64,000 nucleotides of DNA. It comes from Brachyhypopomus gauderio (taxonomy: Eukaryota > Chordata > Actinopteri > Gymnotiformes > Hypopomidae). The stretch lies in NCBI RefSeq assembly GCF_052324685.1, contig NC_135223.1:22116869-22180868 (forward strand), in the 5' to 3' direction. The translations under genes were made by a program, and so were the position numbers. Positions 23,957 through 37,500 of the stretch are shown in pieces (positions within the stretch are counted from its first letter, which is position 1; every line of letters starts with the position of its first letter). The notes under the pieces are model-generated. The model searched no databases and was not told where the DNA came from. It worked only from the letters and a program-made list of their open reading frames with translations.

Positions 23957-26900
23957 GAGAAGCATTTAACTTCAAACTGAAATGAAGACTGTTCTCTTTC
24001 TAACTGTTCTCAGATTCTCAGATCCTTGAATGCCAAAATATTGTGCTTTTCCTCTCACATCCTTATTATTCCCCTAACTCCCATGACTCTGCCCAGGACA
24101 CTGCCGTTTCCTGAGAACATGGCGACAAGAGGCAGGGCTTGACGGACGACCAGGAATGACTCACCGTGGTTTCAAGCGCGCGTTGCTCTTGGAAGCTTCT
24201 GGCTGTAGCAGCTCTGACATATCCAATGTAAGCAGAGGGCACCATACCTCAGAGTCCCACTCTTGGGTATATATAACCTTGTTTTACAAGAGATATACTA
24301 TATTACTATATTAGCCTGCTTTAGAAGCTTCAGTGACACATGGCCTAAATGAGACCTGCTCTAACGAGGAGCTCTGAGGTCTGGAAGATAGTTGATGAAG
24401 CCAAGATCTAGGGTTTATGACACTAGCATAAATAACTACCTATAACTTTTGATTACTGATATTGGGTTACAGCTAAGGTGATGGCCTTTGAAAAAAATCA
24501 GGGCAATAAATAAAAGGGGATGACATTATCATATGAACATGATTTATCTGCTGATCCTAAGACCTTAAAATGTAAGAAATATATATAAAAATGTAATGTA
24601 AAAACACCCTGTTTTAAATTTAGAGTTCATTCTAAACAGGGGCCTACAAGTACCAATCAGTTAGCAAGATGCTAATGAGATATCGTACTTTGATATGTAC
24701 CTCCCAAAGATGCTGACTCACAGGCAAATGAGGAATGTCAACTATAAAAGTTTAATATTAGCTATTTGAATCAGAAAACCTTACTTTTATCCTAGCTAAG
24801 TAATACGTAATAAGTATAAGTATAAATAAGTACAAGGATAAGTAATACCTAAACAATGTAGCTAAAGACAGGATCAATACCACAATGTTTGTGTTTTACC
24901 ATGGAAACCCAATCAGTCCTAAGATTTCTCCATTGGCTAGTCTCACTTGTTCTCTCAGATTACCAGTGACATGCTGGAACGCTAACCGTAATTGAGACCG
25001 TTAACAGTGCTCAATATTGACTGACAGTGCTGGGAGAGATGGCATCTGTGGAAGGGAGATTTGCACGGGCACTAAATTTACCCCTAACGCAGGGGAAAAG
25101 GGATGTACATGGCAACCTGCACGGTGAGACGAACTGTGCCTGAATGGCTGCATGGAAAGTCCAGAGAGTGTTGTTGGTATGGTTTCACTTTAAGTGTACA
25201 GAGCAGTGTTTACAGCAGCCGGCTGGGGCCTCTTGCTTGTAATTTTCTTTATTGAAATAACAGATCACGACGTCCCTGTTCTGGGACTGAGGTGCAGGAT
25301 AAGTTCGCAGTTTGGTGAGTTAACCCTTGTCTGGGGAGCAGGGAGCAGCTGCCCCTGGCACTCAATAACACCCTCAGCTCAGCATCCATGTCTCTCTGGG
25401 AGTTCTCAGTGGTGAGGGGCAGCTGTGTTTGCCATTTGTACATGCACTGCCTACGGGCACATGGACTGCTGGTACAAACACCGTCGTCGCTTGCCTCTAC
25501 AACAACAGGCCACAACTATACTGGTAGAGTCAGTAGGTCTCAATAGGTTGATGGTAACAGACAGGACTGCTTATAAAAATCCATATGAAGGGAGTTCATC
25601 AGCATATGGAAGGGATAATGTGTAAATGCTGTAAGGGTAAAATCCACTGTCACATCTGCACTACACTATCTATGCACTTCCTGCCTACAGATTTTGGAAT
25701 ATCTGAATCTGTGCTTTTGGCTCACAACTGTGAATTAATATATGAATTTCTTGGGTCCTGTTAGGTGGCCCATGCCATCTGCATAATTTGTATGAGAAAA
25801 TTTGATAAATTGAATTCTTTTACAGCCTAACCAGCTCAAATTTTCCATGGAATTGATTTCTCCATTGATTTCTTGAAAAAAAAAACCCACTGACAAAGTT
25901 CTGTTCTTACTTGCTTTATGTTTCACTCAAGAACACTTTAATTCAGTGGTTTGTCACCGGTGCCTGTTCCAGTAGCTGTTCTCTTGTTTCTTGCTGAAAT
26001 GAGTTACGACCCAATCAACGTCCAATTGTGTTAGTGGTGAATTTACCCCACCGACCACCTCCCCAACTCCCCCTTTTAAGCTCTCAGAGGTTGGGTGTCA
26101 CATTCATCCAGTATTCACGACAATTTTAGCACCAGGCTTCCCCACAGAAATGCTATACCAATTGATCAAAAGCCCATTCGTGGGGCCTCCCAACAAGGCG
26201 TTTTGACGCAGACATTGCTCTTTAGCAGGGTCTCCACCTGTCACAGTTGCCCGGAGCAAGTCCCGCGAGGAGAGTGCCGCTTTTATGAGCACACCACGCT
26301 GCATTATAAGAAGAGGCTATTTAAGTCTGGATGGTTGGCAAGAAGCTCTAAGTAGGGGCTTAGGAACTAAAGTTAGGCAAGGCCAGAGGCCTAGCTGGGA
26401 GAGCTGGAGAAACTTTGCTTAAAGAGCACAGAGTGGTGGTGGTGGTATCTGCCTATTTGCCTGTTGATTTCTGCACACTTTTCAGACTTTATAATGCCTG
26501 GATCATAAGTAAATATATTCAGTATTCCACGGAACATCTGAAGGTTGTAAAGAATAACAATGTTTTAATGCGTTTTGAGAACGTTTTAAATCATACACCC
26601 TTGTTTATGTTTAGCCGTAGTGGTGGACGTGCAGCTGACGTGTTCTCTACATGAGGTTAAACGTGTCAAACACGGCAGAGCGCTGTGACACGCAGCCCTG
26701 GTGTGGGTACATTAGGGCTACTTGTGAAGGTTGCCTGCAGAAATAAAGCTGGAGTGAAACCTCCTGAACACAAATCATTTACCCTGTTTAAATTAATTAA
26801 TCAGTGTAAATATTTGCTCAGGGTCCACACCAGAAACCTCCTGGTCCCATATAGAAGCATACATGGACATATTAGCACAAAGACTGGAGGAATATTTAGG

Positions 26901-27294
26901 CTACATTTCCCAAAACTCATTCTCAAATTTATTATAGTAATTTCTAAACATGACAGCATATGGTCTGCAATGCATTTTTTAACATTCTCAGTATGTGGAT
27001 CATTTATTTTGATGGCTGTGGAATGTCTCATTCCTTTCATGAACTTCCTTCTGGCCTTTGAAAAGTTAAAAGTGAATGTTGTGAAAACAGCAACATGTCA
27101 GTCATTCAATTAAGTGGCATTAACAGGATAAGTTAATAAAGGGTCCACATGAATATACTTTATGGACAGAGATTCATGACTGAGGAATTTATTTTAATGA
27201 ATTAATCAAACAAGAATCACACCCAGAAAGCACACAGGTCTTGTACAGCAGTGTAGTCACACTGCCTGTGGGGCGTTTCAAATATTTTTAACAT

Positions 27295-27430
27295 TAACAT
27301 TTACATTTAGGGCAGTTAGCAGACATTGTTATCCAAATCGACTTACAAAGTGCTTTGCAGTTGTTCACATAATGCATCCTAGGTAGTAGCGTAGATTGGT
27401 CAGAATTCAAGATACCCTTGAGCCAGCCAA
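27295..27430. repeat. Dispersed teleost repeat, copy 2
   Basis: Diverged match to the head of the repeat at 2455: a GCAGTTAGCAGACATTGTTA and TATCCAAATCGACTTACAAA arrangement followed by an ATTCAAGATACC segment corresponding to TTCAAGGTACC in copy 1. Confidence 0.6.
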
Positions 27431-29194
27431 TCAAATGCTATGCTATATTGTATTCATAAGAGCAAAATTACAAATTTCCCATGATATTAAACAAGAAAAA
27501 TTGCAAGTTATTCATGTTTGCAGTTTCATGATACAAAAAGCAGGCATATGTCATGCATAAATTCTCTAAAACAAAATATTACAAAGATCTGAGCCATTAC
27601 CGCCATGTTAAATTAGTATGACCAGGTCTCAGTGGATTATTATAGCACACAGGTTTCAGACTCACTCACTCATTTTTTTCATAGCATTTTAATTTTACAG
27701 TTTCTGACTTGGCTACTTTTTAAAATATAATCAGGTTAATCAGACGTTCTTCCAGCAGATGCAGAATACTACTGGGTAGGGCAACACTATCTTCATCGCT
27801 GAGGACATTAGCACATTCTGTTGACTGCGAGGGGGATTTCATAACCCTTCCATGGATACTGTCAAGAGGAACAAAGGATTCAGGGTTGTTTCCCAAGTCA
27901 TGTATTAGTCTGTAATACTGTACACTCCAGTTGGCAAAGATGCTCTTTTTTTCACAATTGAAACTTTTTCAGCATCTTTGTCCATCTGTTAACTGTTACA
28001 TCAGATTCAGCTTCAGCTCAAAGCCCCATTGTTTTCCTTGTTTTTCTGTAATTTCTTTATTTATATGATACATAATACCATTTACAGTTTATGCGTAATG
28101 ACTGCAAATAATTATTTAAAGTAAATTATGGGTTATTTTATCTTGATTTGGAATCCCTTCATCAACATGACGTCTGCAATGTCTTTGTCTACATGGGCTT
28201 ATGCATGAAACGTACACATTGAAGAAATATTGTTAGAATCCTTTGAAACATCATTTTTTCCCTTATTTCTATCATTGCACAAAATGTCTTAAGAGTGTCG
28301 TTATGGAGAAAGGAGCACTAGAGCGGTCCAAAGTCGTAAATCCTGATCATATTATTACTGTTGTGCAATATAGATAGAACTGAATTAGAGCTAAAGATGG
28401 TGGTGGACAATAAATTGTGTCGGTACCTCGTATACTTAATGTCACATGTTATTACAACACTACCATACTGGTCACAGAGTTCTCATACTATTATGTAACG
28501 TAATATAGCTTCATTTTAATGGAAAAAGTAAGTCTTGGAATCAATGCTTTTATTGTTTGTTATTGCTTAAGTAATACAAAGAGCATGTTTAGAAATAACA
28601 AAGTGGCATTTCTGGGTCCTGTCCTGCCACTGATACTCCATTACCTGCTTTACCAACACCAGGCACAGAGCAGTGCTGCGTTTCTGGAACTATCTCATAC
28701 TCCACTGACTCACTCAACACACTCTTTCCTGTCCAGTGTCCTCCGACTACTGTATTCAGTTTGCCTTCAAGGACCCAGGATCTATAGCACCTGTACGCTC
28801 ACCACGAACCATTACTATTACGGTCCCGGGCTTCCCACGTTAGGCCCACTGAACTGCATCCACAGAGCCTCACACGGTTACATCAAAGCATGACCAGGAC
28901 CAATGGATGGGCCTATATGGAATCACAAAAATGTAGGACAAAAGGGTCGTCACTCACATTTAAGATGGTTGTCATTCAACTTCAACAGTTTCTGTGTCAG
29001 GAAGATATAAATGCAGTAGAAGCACTAATGAAATTAGAAATTATTACGTCCCATTCACCGTTCATCATCATGTGACAGAAGCATGTGACAAAAAACTATT
29101 CAGTGCTCAGACATGAGTCAGTGGTCAAAGTCTGTTATTACCTGATTACCTGTTTGCACCATAAATGGCTGAATGACATTTGTACATAATGTTT

Positions 29195-29236
29195 GGGGTG
29201 GTGGGGAGGGGGGGGGGGGGGGGAGTGGGTGGGGTT
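29195..29236 (+). other. G-rich tract, possible G-quadruplex
   Basis: Runs of GGGG, GG, GGGG, a run of about 17 G and then GGG and GGGG fit a G4 pattern several times over on the + strand. Confidence 0.6.
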
Positions 29237-30239
29237 CTGTTCATGACACCAGAGACACTTCACCCAGCTGTTCATGGTCTTCTAGATGTATCTGCAGGTC
29301 TAGCCCTTGTCAGGTCAGACCAACCTATGTCAGCACAGACTGGGGTGGATAGTGAAACCTTAGAAGGTGCCATAGTCAGGTAGGTTTAATCAGAGCATTA
29401 AACCTTAGAATTAGAATGATCAGACCCAGCACTCACATACTGTATGTTGCATAGCAGGCAGTCAAGACAACAAACAAAGCTCTGAGGTTTTGTGTAATTG
29501 TAATTGTGTAATTGTAAAAGTCTAACGATTGTCAGTTAGGAGCTTGAATATGTAATAACCTCTACTACGACAGTAAAATCTATAAGAATCAATAGCAATG
29601 TAGGACATCCTTACAATAAAATACAGCAACTGCTAAGCTTTTATTTTTTTATATGATTATAGGGGCCTCAGGAAATCCTGGCAGACACAGTCTGATTAAA
29701 CGTTTCTGCGTTCACTTCACAGTGGCTAAACTCTGCTTCGCAAAGCACAAATAAAACTCGAATCCATGTTAGGCTGCAACAAGTGGGGTGTTTTCAATGG
29801 CCAATGCAATGAGCCAAACTGTTGATTACTGATCAACAGTTTAAACACCTTAATAAGTGTTTTCTTGTTTCCACTTTGCTCTGTAGAATTGAATGTTTTA
29901 ATAGAAAAATATAGATGCTCTCACCATTTATTTTCATTGCTTGTGAAATTCTTTGAAAACAACCCTTCAAATACATAATATTCACATTATTAGAATAAAA
30001 CTGACTAGGTTACTTCAAGACAGTGAAATGAATACACTTGAATTGCAGCCTTTCAAATGTTCATATTCATTTACAGATGCATTGTGCATTATACGAATCT
30101 ACTCTATATCTCACAAATGTTTGCTGCTCTCGACTTAGCATACAATTCAGCAGGATGACAAGATCCATTTTGATGATGTAAAATCGATAATACTTGGAAG
30201 ACGTTCCCAGTGGTCTTTAAGGCACTGTTTCTTTAAGCC

Positions 30240-30665
30240 TCCAAGGGGCGGGAGAATCTGTCAAACTCGACTTGTTCAACCAGGGGGAATCCGGGGAGTA
30301 ACTTGAGCGTCTCGCTGGTGGAGTTGGTGGAGTTGGTGCCGTGACCAGTCGCTCTCACAGCTCAGAGGTGTCGGTTCACTTCCACATCAGTGTCGTATTT
30401 GCATAATCCGACATTACGCGACAAATGCGCTTCACCATGCAGCGTGTGTCGTCTGAAGCAGGTTGTGTGGGGGACTTGGTGTGATATTCTCTGTTTTAAC
30501 AGCAGTAGGTGGATTTTGCGGTGACACAAAAGGGATTTGTCCTTTCAGACGTTTTGCTGAAAATAATTGGCTAATAACTGAGACTTAATTGAACGTCTAG
30601 AAGTATACGAGGAAGTGTGGAAGAACACCACATTGGCATTACTACTGCACTGGAGCAGACAGGCG
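30240..30665 (+). promoter_or_regulatory. thrap3: Inferred thrap3 promoter and untranslated first exon
   Basis: A locally GC-richer segment with several CpGs that ends in a strong donor, GGCG|GTGAGTG, at 30666. It is the best candidate for the 5' UTR exon spliced to the start-codon exon at 34428. No TATA box was identified and the start site is not defined. Confidence 0.45.
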
Positions 30666-30883
30666 GTGAGTGTTTTCTAACGCATTTGCTGTTTCCTTTG
30701 GCATCAGCGAGATAATCATTCAAATATTATAACATCAGTTAGATAAGAAACATATTCACAAGTACAAGTGTGTCATGCCGTTATAGTAACATTTGTTATT
30801 ATATATTATTATTAACATATAGTAACATATTATAATATAGTAATATTACTATATTACATATTATGTGTATATATAAGTTTCAC

Positions 30884-30885
<2 letters not shown>

Positions 30886-30964
<79 letters not shown>
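30886..30964. repeat. (TA)n microsatellite in thrap3 intron 1
   Basis: About 39 perfect TA units, self-complementary. Confidence 0.97.
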
Positions 30965-30967
<3 letters not shown>

Positions 30968-31968
30968 TCCACATACACATACATATATATATGTTTATAC
31001 ATACACAATCCTGTTTTGTTGGTTTCTTGACCGGTTTAGCCTTGTGAATGTTTTGTAATCTTGAATTACCGTAAAACTAGCTACAAATGATGAATGTTGT
31101 ATTTCCAGTTGTCTCAGTAAACTATGCTATCAACGGATACAACGTTGTGAATCAGGTTTTGTTGGATTTATATTTTTAAGCAAATATGAAACGCCTAAAG
31201 CCTACAGTAGATTCATATAAACGCTCTTCTTAAAGTGCAACTAAGGTCAAGCGGGCCGTGGTTATTCTCACCTGCATTTAGCAATGCAAGATTAGAAATA
31301 TAGATTAGTCAATAATGTTTTCTTTGTTAGGATGTTGTGTAGTAGGCTATTTTCACCCTACAAAGCATTCGCCATGCACTCTGTTCAGGTGTATGTGTGT
31401 TGGGGGTGTTATTAAGTATCTTTTACATTTATTATAAAAGATAATTTATTACAATGAATATGATATTAAATAAAACAAAACATTAAATCAACATTTGACT
31501 CAGGGGCACTGATGGAGAGATATGTGGGAGGATGATCCTTGTGTGCTGAGGCCATGTGTCTTAGTTTACTGTCAGCACTGCATCTGTCAAGTTCTGTTGG
31601 TTCTGCCAGAACAGTCCAGAACTAAAGGCCCTCCCTATTTTAGAGGTGAGGGAAACAACAGTGCATAGTGCTGCAGCTACTTCAGGTTAGAATAGCTTAC
31701 TAAAAATGACCTTCGACGATAACACAAAGCCGCAGATTCTATAAATATGTTGATTAAAGGACTGATCTGTCATCAGCGTAATATCTTTGGAAACATCAGT
31801 GAGTGAGTGTAAATAAACCCTTTCTAGGCTCTTAAGAGGAAACCCCTGTGTGGTCCATCCTGTGAAATTACAGTGCTTTTTATAAAATGAAGGCTTAGTG
31901 TAATGCATTGCACTCCTCCAAGACCATTAACAGCAATTCATCACAATTCTCCAAATAAAGCTGAGCGC

Positions 31969-32050
31969 CGAATGCCTGCCCCATAGCCCGAATATCTGCC
32001 CCCTAGCCCGAATGCCTGCCCCCTAGCCCCAATATCTGCCCCCTAGCCCG
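31969..32050. repeat. 20-bp tandem repeat, 4 copies
   Basis: Four units alternating between CGAATGCCTGCCCCCTAGCC-like and AATATCTGCC-containing versions. Confidence 0.93.
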
Positions 32051-32471
32051 AATGGTCATCCAGACAACATCCTGACCTTGTGGGTCCTGTAGAGAAATTA
32101 GTGGTCCAACTGTAATCTGTTAATGTGCCTTGAAATTGTATCTACAATGGGGGGCTGAATGAAGTTTTCCTACATCTGCTCCGTGTTTATAAAAGTTGCG
32201 GTTGTTTTGACCATTGATAATGGTGCTATTACCCCGTGTGGCGACCCAGGCCTTGATGACAGAGAGCGGACTGACTGGTGGGTTCGTAGTACTTCCATAT
32301 CGGGTGTCTCCACCATTGTTTGCATCAACTTTCACCCTCTCAATCGAACAGGTGATGAGGCTTGATCCACGGATGCCATTTTGGGGAGGTGTGTGTTGGT
32401 GCATGCCTGCCGATAGAAAAGATAGAATGTGTGAAGGGGGGATGTGAGAATGGTGCAGGAGGAAAGAAGGG

Positions 32472-32497
32472 GTGTGTGTGTGTGTGTGTGTGTGTGT
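32472..32497. repeat. (TG)13 microsatellite
   Basis: Perfect TG repeat inside thrap3 intron 1. Confidence 0.95.
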
Positions 32498-34432
32498 TTT
32501 GATTGTGCAACAGCAGCACAGGTGACCGAGATCCTGATGATTATACGTTGTGGCAGTTTTTACACGTTGACGACAGCTGCTCTGTTCCGATTCTACTGCA
32601 AACTGTTTCTCCAACTTTCAAAAGTATCTCACAAATTTCCCCAACAGAAGATTGTATAATTTTGTCGGAGAAGAATCAATGATCACCCAACATATTGTAT
32701 ACAGTTAATGTACAGGGGCACTGAAAAAATCAGACTATTGACCTTAAAGCTATTCGGTGTGTATAGTACTGTTAGTGTGGATCCAATGTCTACAGTTCAG
32801 TTGAGTAAAGTTATTCATATATATATGAATATATGAATTTTTTGTGTTCATTCACATCAATATGGCATATTATTTTCCTGTGAAACATATATGTGCTAAT
32901 GTTGGCTGTTTCTTTACTGCAGTTTTTGGACATTTCTTCCACAGCATGTAAAACTGGCTTTGGAAAACCCCAGCGGCAAATCTGTTATGTTAACCGGCAG
33001 GTGAAAAACATAAATTCTTTCACAGTCTGCCTGAGAGAGTGTACAATGGGAGGAGTTAGTTTCATTTCCTTGTCACAGTAACTGGAAACTAAAAGTTAAA
33101 AGCACCTTGGGTTCGTCTCCACATGGAAGTGCAGTGCACCTTTCAACTCTGTTCAACTTCACACAGTAGAAGGCAGTAAGTAAGACTCCTGTCTGAGTCT
33201 GCAGGAAATTACAGCAGGGCAGCCAAAAGCAACAGCTGCCCAAAATGAAGGAAGCCGGGACTTCATAAACGGCCAGGATTCATTTCTCTGTGCATAGAAA
33301 TAGGAGAGATGCACCTCAGCCCCTGTGTGCACGGAGCAAAGATGACATGTTGGCTTTTAGTGAGCAGGCTGCTGTTTTATATTGACTGACCTGCCCACGG
33401 ATCTTCTACCATCACCTGTACTGATCAAATATTGTAAGCCTCAGGAGGGCTATGGTCCCCAGCACACCTACATATGAATGTCACAAATATATTAGGATGA
33501 ACAAGGGCTGAAAAAGTTGTCAATGATTCATTTTCTATTTCCATGGGACCTTCACGGATTACTGAATAGACGCAGTGCAGGTGGGTTGGTCTGAGAGGTG
33601 GTTTGGAGACGTGAGGAATGACCCCTGACAACAACACAATCCCAGAAACAAAAGCAAAACTTTTGTTTTAAATTTAGTTTGAATATTTGGAAAAGGTATT
33701 CAGTGTAAGAAATGTCATCAAGAATCAGTGGTGCCTGTGGACATATTTATTAGCACGATGACGTTTAGGCTGATTGTAAATCAGCTGATTTATTCAGCAG
33801 TTTCAGTACATTTAATGTTTGATTTATTTTTTATTTATATCCGCTGTCTATGATGCGTTTATATATGATGTTGAGCCAAAAGGGACTAAATGGCCAGTGG
33901 TGAATAATTGCTTTTACTAGCAGTGTTGGATAACTGAGGAGTTCATTATTTGCTGTAGTTCTGTGGGAGTTTCTCCCAGTAGATCAAACACCACCGCTGG
34001 TCTGGTGGATAGTGGTGATAGACAAAAGAGAAACAGAAACACTTCAACACCTCTGCAGATATCTGTGGTATATATATGAAGAATCAGCATAATGCTCTGT
34101 CTAACACAATGCAGGTTTGTTCTGCAAAACCTGCTCTGCCATCTCAGACATGTCCAGCAACTCTTTGCCAACACCCCCCCCCCCCAAAGAATTTGATACA
34201 TACATGTAAACTCTTTTTTTTTGCATTTTTTGCATTGCAACTGAGACTTAGCTTGCTCTAAACATGTAAAACATTGTCTCAATTTTATAAAATATTATAG
34301 TAAAAAAAAACCAGAACATTTACATATTGTACATTTTGTATATACTTGCTAATATTTGCTGTTGTCGTTACACTAATATTTGCTAATTAGACTAATATTT
34401 GTCTTATGACTTGTGATCTCTCCACAGCAGTG

Positions 34433-34566
34433 ATGTCTAAGACAGCGAGATCTACATCCAGAACACACTCCCACTCCCCATCTAGGTCGAGGTCGCGATC
34501 TGAGTCACGCTCTCGGTCCAGATCACGAAGCAGCTCGAGGTCACGCTCAAGGAAACACCGCTACGG
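34433..34566 (+). CDS. thrap3: thrap3 coding exon 1 (start codon, RS domain)
   Basis: Encodes [20 protein letters not shown] and further RS dipeptides to KHRYG. The exon begins at 34428 after CCACAG; the following CAG makes a NAGNAG acceptor just before the ATG. The MSKT start matches THRAP3. Donor GTAACT. Confidence 0.93.
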
Positions 34567-37500
34567 GTAACTTCCTGTCCATACACACCTAAAAGTCTTT
34601 GGTTAGGGAGTGTTTCCTGTGCAGCTGCAAATATTTGCCTGTGAAGTTAATGAAAACTCATTAAGCACAGGTGTGGATACAGATGGGCACTAATTTCAGT
34701 TTTTGCTAGATGGACTCTTACATTCCGGTTTCATTCCCCAGTTTCGATAACATGCATTCTGTGTCAACAGCAAAACACCCACATTTACATCAAATGAGAG
34801 GCATCAAAGGTTTCTCTGTTTACTGTATGCCTGTCGGTATGCCAACAAGATGGAAATGATCTTTGAGTGTGACTCAGGCTATAGGATTTGCACATTTGGA
34901 TCGTGTGGTAATAAAGACAGGGAAGGTATCTGCAACCTGTTGATCTTGTCTGACTAGGTGCACAAGCACAAAGTGAATTCACGTAAGTGAAAGATACTTG
35001 CACCAAAAGAGTATTACTTAATATTGCCATTGTGAACACAAGCTTTTGTCAGTGCCCTAGATTCAGTGATAATAAGATCAACCCTGTTCAGTCTAAGAAA
35101 ACAGAACCCATGAGGACCAATTTTAGAATGTTTCAGTGTTTACTTCTTTCCATCATACTCTGATTTGCAATGGCTTGATAGACAAACTCAAGAACTGTGT
35201 GCAAGTTTACATGACAAACTTTTTATATCGGTGTGAATTTTCTATAGCTTGTCTCAGAGCACCAATAGGAAGTTCACGGATCTCATTTATGCAAGTTGAT
35301 TTTCAGTCCTCCCTAAATGATGCATTTCATAAAATCGATATTCTATTAGGCCCATTTAATCATTTTCTTCAACTGAACACTCCCTTTGTTCAGATGGCTG
35401 TAGAATATGGGAGATATTTCAGCCATCATGCAGGGTTTATCTTATTCAGGATGATTGGTGCTTTGTAGGGCCTACATTGATTCTTTGGCCTAGGACAGGA
35501 GTGGCCAACCTGCGGCTCGCGAGCCGCATGCGGCTCCTTGCCTGGTTTCATGCAGCTCGCCAGCCGGTCCGCGGGCTCACCTGCACAAACGGGGCGACAC
35601 ACTGCTACATCTTCGTGGTGCGCGGTTTGTTAACAAGCCTAGCAAGCCGCTAATACTTTTAAAACCGGCGTAGTTTTACACTTGCCAAACACCCCCCGCT
35701 CAACAATCACACTCCAAGTGACCATGTATGATGAGGCTCTCTGATGTAACACAGTAAAAAAATTGGCTCTTGGTCTCTGACAGGTTGGCCACCCCTGGGT
35801 ACTGCTGTCTTTAAAAATGCACATTCTCTGCGTATTTGTGCTATTCTGCCTGACTATTATGTTAAATTTTAAAGAGAACTGTTTTCTTCAAAAACATGAA
35901 AATATTGTGGGACGGTTTACGTTGTTATATAACATTGATGTGTGCAAGGGATGTGTGGACTTTCATTTGGACGTTTTTTTCATATGGACTTTTCACTTTT
36001 GGCTTGAGGGAATTTGTAATGCCCTGATGGTGGGACATTTGTAATGCCCTGATGATGGGACATGTGTAATGCCCTGATGGTGGGACATTTGTAATGCCCT
36101 GATGATGGGACATGTGTAATGCCCTGATGGTGGGACATTTGTAATGCCCTGATGATGGGACATGTGTAATGCCCTGATGGTGGGACATTTGTAATGCCCT
36201 GAGTGTGAGACATTTTAATTCTTTGGCTAGGTCACAGTGTGTAGGACACATATGTTCATCTTTGTGAATCTCTTAATGTCAATGATGTAACAAAAGCTAA
36301 AATATAAAGCCAGAATGTTTTGTTCTCTTTGTCAGCAAACTGAACAGAATAAAATTGCAACTCCCTGTTATCCAGAATTATGGATTATAGCTCTTCCTTA
36401 AATTAACCTACAATAAATTATCAGAAGTAACCAAAATATCTTTTAGAAGCTTTCAAAGCTCTTTTAATTATTACTTTAAGCTGACTTCTCTGGGTAAGGA
36501 CACTGGTGTAATTGGCAGCCCAAGAATGTGTACTTTGCCTGGCAGTGTAGGAGTGGAAATCTTTCCCATATGACCCATGTGACTGGGTCTTTCCATCCGG
36601 GCTCAGCGCTGAGCCGCAGAACTGCTCTCGCTCTCCGGGAGAACGCAATGTTGCTCTGTGCACTACCACCTTGTCCTTTATCCCAATGAAAAAGACCACT
36701 GGGTGAGTAGAACAGGGCGTTAAAACTATTCCTCGGTCTATATGAAGGAGGCAGGTACATAGGTAAACACTGCTGTAGAAATGTCATTGTATTTGAGTGT
36801 GTGTTATTTGTTGTTTGTTGGAACCTGGCAGAAAGTGAATAAAATCAATGATTAAATTGCATTTGAATTTAATTAAAATGGTGTGGTAAAGTAGTTGTGA
36901 GCATTAGAAGACTGGCACGTTGGTTTACAGACAAACTGGAAAAAGATGGTCAGCATGCTTAGATGTTTCTTCGCAAAACTGTAGGATCCTTTGAGAGCAT
37001 AAACCTCAAAACTTTCATTCAAAACATTATTTTTAATTTTAAGATGAGTTTCACTTAAAAATATTTTTTTAATTAGTTATTTTACAAGGTAGCAGTTGTG
37101 AGAAAATTCTGAGAGTTATTCTAGACCTTGAGTCTGTTTCTGTCTGTGATCTGATTCACTGTAATGCATTCTGCATATGGATTGTGTTGAGCCATTTTCA
37201 GATTGGGACTGAGAATGACATGCACTATGTGTGGAATGATACACAGCTGGAATGAAATTGGTAGTTAAATCAATCCAAAGTGTTAAAAAGTATTGTGGTT
37301 CGTTTTCCAAGTGCTTGTCGTACAAATTAGCCGTCAAGAAAAACTGTTTTTGTTCGTCGTGGATTACGCGGTGTTTTATGGCCACCTTGTGGACGGAACA
37401 GGCTCTGCAGCAACAACTCTGCTCGACTCTTGCAGGTATTAGTTTAGTGCCATGATTGTCTTAGAGTAACAGATTCCTCGCAGACCTAAAAATGTTTATA

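Larger units (their letters stand above)
23960..30200. other. Intergenic, part 3
   Basis: No gene recognised. Includes a dispersed repeat copy at 27295-27430 and a G-rich tract at 29195-29236. An ORF at 28519-28893 has no recognisable homology. Confidence 0.55.
30666..34427 (+). other. thrap3 intron 1
   Basis: No coding exon. Holds the (TA)n, a 20-bp tandem repeat at 31969-32050 and a (TG)n at 32472-32497. Confidence 0.5.

Noticed and set aside
28519..28893. 124-codon + strand ORF
   Set aside because: Low-complexity Leu/Ser/His composition without recognised homology or flanking splice context.
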